A stretch of DNA of 64,000 nt from an uncultured Alphaproteobacteria bacterium. Lineage in GTDB: Bacteria; Pseudomonadota; Alphaproteobacteria; HIMB59; GCA-002718135. This document shows, piece by piece, positions 56,192 through 64,000 of this stretch. How positions within the stretch are numbered: the stretch's first letter is position 1; each line of letters starts with the position of its first letter. The notes beneath the pieces were generated by a model. The model was given only the letters and a program-made list of their open reading frames with translations. It searched no databases and was not told the origin of the DNA. The translations under genes were made by a program, and so were the position numbers. The stretch lies in NCBI GenBank assembly GCA_902628835.1, contig CACOPD010000002.1:80218-144217 (forward strand), written 5' to 3'.

Positions 56192-57528
56192 TGATTGCAG
56201 ATTTAGTAAGTTACGAAACTATTGCAATAACCATGTTTGCAACAATGTTGCTAATGTTACTAACAGGTCAAAGAGTTTTTGGAGCAATAGGATTTGTTGC
56301 AGCAATGGCAGCATTATTATTATGGGGTGAAGGAGCAGTTGAAATGCCTTACACAGCAGCATGGAAATTGTTCAAATGGTATCCTATGCTAACATTACCA
56401 TTATTTATATACATGGGATATATGATATCTGAGTCAGGTATTGCAGATGATCTTTATAAAATGTTCCATGTTTACTTTGGAGGTATAAAAGGTGGTTTAG
56501 CAATTGGTACAATGGGGATGATGGTTGCAATTTCAGCAATGAATGGTTTGAGTGTTGCTGGTATGGCAATTGGCGCAACAATTGCTCTGCCTGCTATGTT
56601 AAAACTAGGCTATGACAAAAGAATGATAACAGGTGTAGTTCAAGCTGGAAGTTCTCTTGGAATTTTAGTGCCACCAAGTGTAGTTTTAGTTCTGTATGGA
56701 ATGATAGCTAGACAACCAGTAAGTAAATTATGGCTTGCAGGTATTCTTCCGGGAATTATGATGGCTACGTTATTTATTTTATACATTTATATAAGATGTA
56801 AACTTCAGCCTGAATTAGGGCCAGCACTTCCAAAAGAAGAAAGACAAATTTCAAGAATTGAAAAGTTTAAATTGCTGCAAGCTGGATTAATACCTTTTGC
56901 AATTTTCTTTTCTATGACGGGATTATTTTTAATGGGAATTGCAAGTTTAGTAGAATGTTCAGCAGTAGGTGCATTTGGAGCAACTCTTGCAGCGTTAATA
57001 AAAGGTAAATTAAACTGGTCTGTAATAGAAAATACTTTGAAAAAAACTTTAGGTGTTTCTTGTATGTTTATGTGGATCATCTTAGCTGCTCTAAGCTTTG
57101 GAGCAGTATTTGATGGTATAGGTGCAGTTAGAGCAATCGAAACTTTATTTATAGAAAGATGGAACTTAAGTCCTTGGGGCGTATTAATAATGATGCAATT
57201 GTCTTACATTTTAATGGGAATGTTTCTAGACGATACAGCAATGTTAGTAATAGTTGCACCATTATATGTCCCATTAATTATAGCTTTAGGTTTTAATCCG
57301 ATTTGGTATGGGGTTTTATATACCATAACATGTCAAATTGCTTATATGACACCGCCATTTGGATATAACTTATTTCTGATGCGTGCTATGGCACCTAAAG
57401 ATATTAGTTTGATGGATATATATAGGTCCATAATTCCATTTGTTTTGGTTATGTGCCTTGGACTTGCCATTGTTATGATCTTCCCCGAAATAGCTACTTG
57501 GCTTCCTGATTATGTCTCAAGAAGATAG
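56188..57528 (+). CDS. TRAP transporter large permease (DctM-like)
   Basis: FGAIGFVAAMAALLLWG, GSSLGILVPPSVVLVLYGMIARQPVSKLWLAGILPG, MFLDDTAMLVIVAPLYVP. Confidence 0.95.
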   Translation: MMIADLVSYETIAITMFATMLLMLLTGQRVFGAIGFVAAMAALLLWGEGAVEMPYTAAWKLFKWYPMLTLPLFIYMGYMISESGIADDLYKMFHVYFGGIKGGLAIGTMGMMVAISAMNGLSVAGMAIGATIALPAMLKLGYDKRMITGVVQAGSSLGILVPPSVVLVLYGMIARQPVSKLWLAGILPGIMMATLFILYIYIRCKLQPELGPALPKEERQISRIEKFKLLQAGLIPFAIFFSMTGLFLMGIASLVECSAVGAFGATLAALIKGKLNWSVIENTLKKTLGVSCMFMWIILAALSFGAVFDGIGAVRAIETLFIERWNLSPWGVLIMMQLSYILMGMFLDDTAMLVIVAPLYVPLIIALGFNPIWYGVLYTITCQIAYMTPPFGYNLFLMRAMAPKDISLMDIYRSIIPFVLVMCLGLAIVMIFPEIATWLPDYVSRR

Positions 57529-57626
57529 GTAATTGTTTATAATTGCAATAAATTTTCTTGATTTATGCTTTTTTACATATCAAGATCAGTCCATTATTTA
57601 TAATTTACTACTTTAGGGGAGGTTAA

Positions 57627-58697
57627 ATGAAAAATAAAAAAAATCTTACGAAAAGACGTGAGTTTTTAAAAAAAGCAGGTTTAGTTTCAGCAGGAGCAAT
57701 TGGTGCATCAACATTAGCAGCACCATATGCATATGCAGCAACTAATCCTATTAAATGGAGACTTCAAACTTATTCAGGAGCTCCTCTTGGTGCACATGTT
57801 GTACTTCCACAAATTGAAGCTTTTAATAAAGCAGCTCATGGTGAAATGGAAATTGAGCTTTACTATGCTGACCAATTAGTTCCTACTGATGAATTATTCA
57901 GAGCAATGCAAGCTGGTACTATAGATGCAGTACAAAGTGATGATGCTACAATGGGATCTCCAGTTGATATTTCTGTATTTGGTGGTTATTTTCCTTTTGC
58001 AACTCGTTACAGTTTAGATGTACCTGCTATGTTTAAGTATTACGGCTTGGATGAAATTTGGTCTGAAGCTTATGGTGAAGTAGATAATGTAACTTGGTTA
58101 AGTACTAGTGCTTGGGATCCTTGTCATTTATTTACAGTTAACAAGCCTGTAAGATCTTTAGCTGATATGAAAGGACTTAGGGTTTTTGGAGTTCCTACAG
58201 CTGGACGTTTTATGGCAAAGTATGGATTAATACCAGTAATTGTGCCTTGGGATGATGTTGAAGTAGCAATGCAAACTGGAGAACTTGATGGTGTTTGCTG
58301 GTGTGGCTTCACAGAAGCTTATGAAGTTGGTTGGGCAGATATATGTAATTATGCTCTTACAAATTCAGTTACCGGAGCTTGGTTTGGATCATATTTCGCT
58401 AACTCAAAGAGTTGGGGTAAGCTATCTCCAAAACTTCAAGAGTTATTTAAAATGTCTATAGATCAATCACATTACTACAGACAAGTATGGTATTGGGGTG
58501 GAGAAGCAGATCTTCGTGTTAATGGTAAGAAGATGGAGCTCACAAGTATACCAGCTAATGAATGGAGCCAAGTTGTAAAAGACGCTTCAGGATTTTGGGA
58601 TGAAGTTGCTCAACAGAGTGCAAGAAGTGCAAAAGTTGTTGAAGCATTTAAAATTTATGCATCTACAATGGATAAAGCCGGATATCCTTATAGATAA
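57627..58697 (+). CDS. TRAP transporter substrate-binding protein (DctP-like) with Tat signal peptide
   Basis: TKRREFLKKAGLVSAGAIGASTLAAPYAYA twin-arginine leader, IKWRLQTYSGAPLGAHVVLPQIEAFNKAAHGEMEI. Confidence 0.92.
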   Translation: MKNKKNLTKRREFLKKAGLVSAGAIGASTLAAPYAYAATNPIKWRLQTYSGAPLGAHVVLPQIEAFNKAAHGEMEIELYYADQLVPTDELFRAMQAGTIDAVQSDDATMGSPVDISVFGGYFPFATRYSLDVPAMFKYYGLDEIWSEAYGEVDNVTWLSTSAWDPCHLFTVNKPVRSLADMKGLRVFGVPTAGRFMAKYGLIPVIVPWDDVEVAMQTGELDGVCWCGFTEAYEVGWADICNYALTNSVTGAWFGSYFANSKSWGKLSPKLQELFKMSIDQSHYYRQVWYWGGEADLRVNGKKMELTSIPANEWSQVVKDASGFWDEVAQQSARSAKVVEAFKIYASTMDKAGYPYR

Positions 58698-58704
58698 TAA
58701 TTTT

Positions 58705-58736
58705 GACCCAGCATTAATAATAGTGCTGGGTCTTTT
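58705..58736 (+). terminator. Rho-independent terminator after TRAP dctP
   Basis: GACCCAGCA-(10 nt)-TGCTGGGTC perfect 9-bp stem followed by TTTT. Confidence 0.92.
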
Positions 58737-58747
58737 ATTCAAATTTA

Positions 58748-60106
58748 ATGACAATAACATTTAACAATTTAAAAAAAGCTATCCAAAAAGATGAAATAGA
58801 TACTGTACTTGTTTGCGTGTCTGATATGCAAGGCAGATTAAATGGTAAAAGAGTTACAGGCAGGGCGTTTCTAGACTATGTTCATAAGGAAACACATATG
58901 TGTGATTATCTTTATACTGTAGATATGGATATGTTTACAGTACCTGGTTACAAATCATCTTCGTGGGAAACTGGCTATGGTGATATGACAGTAATTCCTG
59001 ATTTGAAAACTATCAAGATAGCAACTTGGTTAGAAAAAACAGCTATAGTAATTTGTGATTGTTTAGATCATCATGGTAAAAAACCATTAATACATTCAAC
59101 AAGACAAATTCTTAAAGATGTTATTGCAAAGGCAAACAAAATGGGTTTCGATCCAATGATTGGATCTGAATTAGAATTTTTTCTTTTCAACCAAACATAT
59201 GAAGAAATTCATAATAATAATTATACAAATTTTAAAGAAGCTTCCTGGTACATTGAAGATTATATGATTTTCCAAACAACAAAAGAAGAAGATGTGATGA
59301 GAGAACTTAGAAATTCTCTACTAAAATCTGGAATTTACGTTGAATGCTCAAAAGGAGAGGCTGCTCCAGGACAGGAGGAAATAAACGTAGTTTTTACAGA
59401 CGCATTAAATATGGCAGATAATCATATTATAATAAAAAATGCTGCAAAGGAAATTGCGTTCAAGCATAATAAAGCAGTAACTTTTATGGCTAAATACAAT
59501 AAAGAAGTTTGTGGTAGCTCATGCCATATTCACAATTCCCTTTTTGACAAGAAAACTAAAAAAAATGTATTTAACAATCCTAAAGATAAATATGGGATGT
59601 CAGATATTTTTAAGAGTTATGTTGCTGGTCAAATAAAATTTTTATCAGATATATCTATTTTTTTAGCACCTAATATAAATTCTTATAAAAGATTTCAGGA
59701 CGGATCCTTTGCACCTACAAAATCTGTTTGGGGGATTGATAATAGAACTGCAGGATTTAGATTAGCAGGCCATGGGTCTTCAATAAGGATAGAATGTAGA
59801 GTACCTGGTGCTGACGTAAATCCTTACCTAGCTTTTGCTGCACTTGTTGGTGCTGGACTTTATGGAATAAAAAATAAACTAAAACTAGAGGAGCCGTACA
59901 GTGGTAACATCTATGAAAAAAAAGTAAGGGAAGTACCAAAAACATTAAATGAAGCTATACAATTAGCAAAAAAATCAAAATTATTACCAGAAATTTTTAA
60001 TCCAGATGTTTTAGAGCATTATATTCATGCAGCTGAATGGGAACAAAAAGATTATGATACTTCAGTTAATGATTGGCAACTTAGAAGATATTTCGAAAGA
60101 GGTTAA
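58748..60106 (+). CDS. Glutamine-synthetase-family ligase (glutamylpolyamine/gamma-glutamyl amine ligase-like)
   Basis: FVDMQGRLNGK-like VSDMQGRLNGKRVTG, GSELEFFLF, GEAAPGQEEINVVF, SSCHIHNSLFD, FRLAGHGSSIRIECRVPGADVNPYLAFAALV. Confidence 0.88.
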   Translation: MTITFNNLKKAIQKDEIDTVLVCVSDMQGRLNGKRVTGRAFLDYVHKETHMCDYLYTVDMDMFTVPGYKSSSWETGYGDMTVIPDLKTIKIATWLEKTAIVICDCLDHHGKKPLIHSTRQILKDVIAKANKMGFDPMIGSELEFFLFNQTYEEIHNNNYTNFKEASWYIEDYMIFQTTKEEDVMRELRNSLLKSGIYVECSKGEAAPGQEEINVVFTDALNMADNHIIIKNAAKEIAFKHNKAVTFMAKYNKEVCGSSCHIHNSLFDKKTKKNVFNNPKDKYGMSDIFKSYVAGQIKFLSDISIFLAPNINSYKRFQDGSFAPTKSVWGIDNRTAGFRLAGHGSSIRIECRVPGADVNPYLAFAALVGAGLYGIKNKLKLEEPYSGNIYEKKVREVPKTLNEAIQLAKKSKLLPEIFNPDVLEHYIHAAEWEQKDYDTSVNDWQLRRYFERG

Positions 60107-60107
60107 A

Positions 60108-60866
60108 TTAAGGTTTAGCTTTTAAGCCCCCATCAATAATTAATTCAGTACCTGTAATAAAGCTACTTTCATCACTTAAAAGGAAAATTGCTGAGTTTGC
60201 TATATCAATAGGTTTTCCAACTCTTTTAAGTGGTATTACTTTTGATAAATTCTTTTTTGATTCAGGATTTTTTTCCCATCTTTTTTGCATTGGTGTTTCT
60301 ATTGGCCCAGGTAATATAGAATTTGATCTTATATTTTTACTCGCATATTGAATAGATATTGATTTAGATAGACGTAATAAAGCTGCCTTAGATGATCCAT
60401 AAGCATCTTGAGGTTTATCATCTCCAGATAAAGCATCGATAGATGAAATGTGAACTATAGATCCAAATTTATTTTTTTTCATTAAAGGAAGTATGCTTTG
60501 TAAAACAACTACAATAGAACTAAGATTTATGGATATAACTTTTTCCCATGTGTCTAAACGAATTTTTTCTAAACCTATATCTTTATCAAACCACAAAACA
60601 CCTGCTGCATTAATAATGTATTCTATTTTTTTATACTTTTTCCTAATTTCTTTTAAACATATTTGTAAATTTTTATAATCAGATAAATCTATTTTTTTAA
60701 ATTCAACTAATTTATTTAATAGTATTTTTTTATTGGGACTATTGATGTCTAAAATTATTACTTTAATTTTAATTTCAATTAATTTTTTTACTATTGATAA
60801 TCCAATTCCTCCTGAGCCACCTGTAATTAGAGCTGTTCTTCCTGAGAAATTTAATTTCATAAACAA
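60108..60866 (-). CDS. SDR-family oxidoreductase
   Basis: ALITGGSGGIGLSIVKKL, NAAGVLWF, YGSSKAALLRLSKS, SSFITGTELIIDGGL. Confidence 0.92.
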   Translation of the reverse strand: MFMKLNFSGRTALITGGSGGIGLSIVKKLIEIKIKVIILDINSPNKKILLNKLVEFKKIDLSDYKNLQICLKEIRKKYKKIEYIINAAGVLWFDKDIGLEKIRLDTWEKVISINLSSIVVVLQSILPLMKKNKFGSIVHISSIDALSGDDKPQDAYGSSKAALLRLSKSISIQYASKNIRSNSILPGPIETPMQKRWEKNPESKKNLSKVIPLKRVGKPIDIANSAIFLLSDESSFITGTELIIDGGLKAKP

Positions 60867-60930
60867 ACTATATATATAATTTAAAAAAATTTAATTGATT
60901 TAATTAATTAAAATAACTAAACCAATTAAA

Positions 60931-62310
60931 ATGCTTAAAACTGTTACTCCAATTGATAATTCTATTCTAGTAGAAAGAAATTTCGCGTCTGATAGTGAAA
61001 TAGAAACTGTTCTTCAAAATGCATATGAAGCTAGGAATAAATGGAAAGAAACTTCTTTAAATGAAAGAAAGAAAATGATTAGTAATTTTGTTAAATCTTT
61101 TCTTTCAAATAATGAAGAGATCGTTGAAAATTTATGTAAACAAATCGGAAGACCAATAAGTCAATGTCCTGGTGAAATGAGAGGTTTTGAAGAAAGAGCA
61201 AATTACATGATTAATAATGCTGATAGGGCTTTAGAGGATGTGGTATCTAGAAAAGATTCAGAATTTGACAACTATATAAAAAAGGAACCACTTGGTACAA
61301 TTTTTGTAATTGCACCTTGGAACTATCCTTTTAATACATCTGTTAACTCAATAGTTCCAAGTTTACTATCAGGCAATACAGTTATTTTAAAACATTCATC
61401 TCAAACACCATTATGTGCCGAACAATTATTTGATGCTGCTATCAAAGCATCATTGCCGAAGAATATATTTCAATTTTTACATTTAGATCATTCATCTACA
61501 TCTAAAGTCATTTCTGATAATAGAATAAATCATGTTTTATTTACTGGTTCTGTAAGTGGTGGAAAAGAAATAAAAAAATCTATTGGCACAAGATTTATTG
61601 GCGCAGGATTAGAACTTGGAGGAAAAGATCCAGCGTATGTGAGGAGTGATTGTAATCTTGATCATGCAATTGAAAATTTAGTTGATGGTTCTTATTTCAA
61701 TTCAGGTCAATCATGTTGTGGTATTGAAAGAATATATGTTGATGAAAATATATTTGATAAATTTGTAGATGGTTTTAAATCAATCACAGAAAAGTATACT
61801 TTAGGAAACCCACTAGAAGAAAATACCAATTTAGGACCTGTTGTTAGAATGAATGCAGCAAAATATATAAGGACACAGGTTTCCCAAGCATTAAATAAAG
61901 GTGCTAAAAATATAATTGACTCAAATAAGTTTAAGGCAGATGATGGAACAAATTGCTATGTTAGTCCTTCAGCTCTTATACAAGTAGACCATTCAATGGA
62001 ATTTATGAAAGAAGAAACATTTGGTCCAACCGTTGGTATAATGAAAGTTAAAAATGAAGAAGAAGCTATTAATTTAATGAATGATAGTGCTTATGGATTA
62101 ACTGCAAGTATTTGGACTTCTGATAAAGAATTCGCACAAAGTATGGGGTCTAAAATAGAGACAGGTACTTTTTTTATGAATAGATGCGATTATCTCGATC
62201 CGGGTCTTGCCTGGACAGGAGTAAAAGATACGGGAATTGGCGTTACTCTTTCAGTTTTAGGTTTCGATCATCTTACTCGAGCAAAAAGTTACCACATAAG
62301 GACAGTGTAA
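60931..62310 (+). CDS. Aldehyde dehydrogenase family protein
   Basis: IAPWNYPFNTSVNSIVPSLLSGNTVILKHSSQTPL, ELGGKDPAYVRSDCNLD, FNSGQSCCGIERIYV. Confidence 0.92.
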   Translation: MLKTVTPIDNSILVERNFASDSEIETVLQNAYEARNKWKETSLNERKKMISNFVKSFLSNNEEIVENLCKQIGRPISQCPGEMRGFEERANYMINNADRALEDVVSRKDSEFDNYIKKEPLGTIFVIAPWNYPFNTSVNSIVPSLLSGNTVILKHSSQTPLCAEQLFDAAIKASLPKNIFQFLHLDHSSTSKVISDNRINHVLFTGSVSGGKEIKKSIGTRFIGAGLELGGKDPAYVRSDCNLDHAIENLVDGSYFNSGQSCCGIERIYVDENIFDKFVDGFKSITEKYTLGNPLEENTNLGPVVRMNAAKYIRTQVSQALNKGAKNIIDSNKFKADDGTNCYVSPSALIQVDHSMEFMKEETFGPTVGIMKVKNEEEAINLMNDSAYGLTASIWTSDKEFAQSMGSKIETGTFFMNRCDYLDPGLAWTGVKDTGIGVTLSVLGFDHLTRAKSYHIRTV

Positions 62311-63464
62311 TGGAAATACAAAATATAAATTGGAATTATCCAACAACTATGTGGTTTGGCTTATATAGAATAAAAGATATTCAAAAAGCATGTGATAACT
62401 TAAATATTAAAAATCCTTTGATAGTTACTGATCCAGGTATTCTACAAACTGATATTATAGAAAAAATTAATTATTCACTCAATAAAAAACCAAATATATT
62501 TAGCGAAGTAAAATCAAATCCAACTGGTCAAAACGTAGAAGAGGGAGTTAAACAATTTAACCAAAATAATCATGACGGAGTAATAGCTGTTGGAGGTGGT
62601 TCTGGTATGGACACAGGTAAAGGTATTGCATTTATGTCTAAACAAAAGAGACCTTTATGGGATTTTGAAGATATTGGTGATTGGTGGACAAGAGCAAATA
62701 GTGATGCAATATTTCCTATAATTGCTGTTCCAACAACTGCAGGTACAGGATCAGAGACTGGAAGAGCTTCAGTTTTCACTAATGAATTAACAGAAGAAAA
62801 AAAAATAATATTTCATCCTAAAATGCTTCCTTCTGTAGTGATACTTGATCCTGATTTAACAATACCATTACCCCCATCATTAACAGCATTCACTGGTATG
62901 GATGCATTAGCACACTGTCTTGAAGCTTATTCATCTGATATTTTTCATCCACTATCTCAAGGAATTGCTTTAGAGGGAATGAAAATAATTAAAGATAACT
63001 TAGTTGAAGTTTATAAGGATGGTAAGAATATAAAAGCTAGGGCAAATATGCTAGCAACCTCATCTATGGGTTCAATAGCATTCCAAAAAGGTTTAGGAGC
63101 AATACATTCATTGAGTCATCCCATTGGTGCAATTTATAACACACATCATGGTTTAACGAACGCAGTATTCATGCCCTATGTTCTTCTTAGAAATAAAAAA
63201 GTAATTGAAAATAAAATAACTGATCTTTCAAGGTATTTAAATTTGTCAAATCCATCATTTAACTCTTTTTTAGATTGGATACTAGATCTAAGAAAATTAT
63301 TATCTATTCCACATACTTTAAAAGAATTAATAGATGACAATTCTAATTTTGAAAAAATGAGTGTTATGGCATTAAATGACCCCTCTACTAGCTCAAATCC
63401 AATTAAATTAAATGAAGATGATTTTTTAAAACTTTATCAGGATTCATTTGAGGGCAAACTGTAA
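62310..63464 (+). CDS. Iron-containing (type III) alcohol dehydrogenase; start at ATG 62310 (TAATG overlap)
   Basis: GVIAVGGGSGMDTGKGIAFM, TTAGTGSETGRASVF, FTGMDALAHCLEAYSS, GAIHSLSHPIGAIYNTHHGLTNAVFMP. Confidence 0.94.
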   Translation: MEIQNINWNYPTTMWFGLYRIKDIQKACDNLNIKNPLIVTDPGILQTDIIEKINYSLNKKPNIFSEVKSNPTGQNVEEGVKQFNQNNHDGVIAVGGGSGMDTGKGIAFMSKQKRPLWDFEDIGDWWTRANSDAIFPIIAVPTTAGTGSETGRASVFTNELTEEKKIIFHPKMLPSVVILDPDLTIPLPPSLTAFTGMDALAHCLEAYSSDIFHPLSQGIALEGMKIIKDNLVEVYKDGKNIKARANMLATSSMGSIAFQKGLGAIHSLSHPIGAIYNTHHGLTNAVFMPYVLLRNKKVIENKITDLSRYLNLSNPSFNSFLDWILDLRKLLSIPHTLKELIDDNSNFEKMSVMALNDPSTSSNPIKLNEDDFLKLYQDSFEGKL

Positions 63465-63471
63465 AATCTAA

Positions 63472-64000
63472 ATGATTAATAAAAGGAAAATTGGTAAAAC
63501 TGATATTGAAGTATCTGAGCTTGGTTTTGGATGTGCGCCTCTAGGTGGTTGGCCAGTAGCCGTAAGTGATCAAGATGCTTATCTTTCTCTAAAAACTGCG
63601 TGGAGTAAAGGAATAAGATATTTTGATACGGCACCACTTTATGGATCTGGAATGTCTGAAAAAAGATTGGGTAATTTTTTACAAAAACAACGAAGAGAAG
63701 ATTTTGTTATTTCAACAAAAGTAGGAAGGCTTATTGTTGATACTAAAAAATCTAAAGCAGCAGAAAAATTTATTGGCTCTCCAAAAGATAAAGATTCAGA
63801 GTTTAATTTTACATATGATGGAGCTATGCAATCTTTTGAGGATAGTCTATCAAGAATAGGTCTGGATAAAATTGATATTCTTTACCTTCATGATCCTGAT
63901 AATCATCCGGATCACTTTGAAGAAGCAAAAAAAGGAGCTTTAAAAGCTTTGGTTAAACTAAGAGACGAGGGTGTTGTGAAAGCTATTGGTTGTGGAATGA
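63472..64000 (+). CDS. Aldo/keto reductase (D-threo-aldose dehydrogenase-like), truncated by window end
   Basis: Open frame from ATG 63472: MINKRKIGKTDIEVSELGFGCAPLGG...GIRYFDTAPLYGSGMSEKRLGNFL...DILYLHDPD; absent from ORF track because there is no stop in the window. Confidence 0.9.
   Translation, partial: MINKRKIGKTDIEVSELGFGCAPLGGWPVAVSDQDAYLSLKTAWSKGIRYFDTAPLYGSGMSEKRLGNFLQKQRREDFVISTKVGRLIVDTKKSKAAEKFIGSPKDKDSEFNFTYDGAMQSFEDSLSRIGLDKIDILYLHDPDNHPDHFEEAKKGALKALVKLRDEGVVKAIGCGM

Noticed and set aside
57557-57584. CTTGAT...ATCAAG inverted repeat upstream of the TRAP binding protein
   Set aside because: Only a 6-bp AT-rich stem with a 16-nt loop; too weak to call an operator or structure.

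Overview
AT-rich, gene-dense chromosomal window from a streamlined, probably marine alphaproteobacterium. The SAR11-like / HIMB59-AEGEAN-169-like placement is inferred from composition and gene content only. Bases 1 to about 20.4 kb form a nearly uninterrupted rpoB(C)-str-S10-spc-alpha transcription/translation superoperon: rpoB end, rpoC, rpsL, rpsG, fusA, rpsJ through secY, adk, rpsM, rpsK, rpoA, rplQ. tuf is missing after fusA and rpmD is missing between rpsE and rplO. Next come crcB, an RluC-type pseudouridine synthase, lipB, tRNA-Leu(GAG), mgtE, gshA/gshB, bioY and a ROK kinase. From about 27.7 to 63.5 kb there is a catabolic and transport island for nitrogen-rich compatible solutes and amines: SSADH-type ALDH, glycine-amidinotransferase-like enzyme, EutA/EutB/EutC-like enzymes, a divergent PLP enzyme, an M20 amidohydrolase, a degenerate M24 protein, a proline-racemase-family enzyme with Ser in place of the first catalytic Cys, soxBDAG, DoeA/EutD ectoine hydrolase, a DUF3726-like protein paired with a 554-aa uncharacterised protein, an M19 dipeptidase, a DMT permease, a PotABCD-like ABC transporter, a DadA-like oxidase, an ALDH, a DctPQM TRAP transporter, a glutamine-synthetase-family ligase, SDR, ALDH and Fe-ADH, ending in a truncated aldo/keto reductase. 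I saw no CRISPR, prophage, transposon or rRNA. The best leads are the mixed ectoine/guanidino/sarcosine island with a metal-site-degenerate M24 protein, the DUF3726 + 554-aa pair, a probable ATT start codon just after a terminator, mgtE starting 6 nt after a tRNA, and recurrent 4-nt interlocked stop codons at convergent gene ends.
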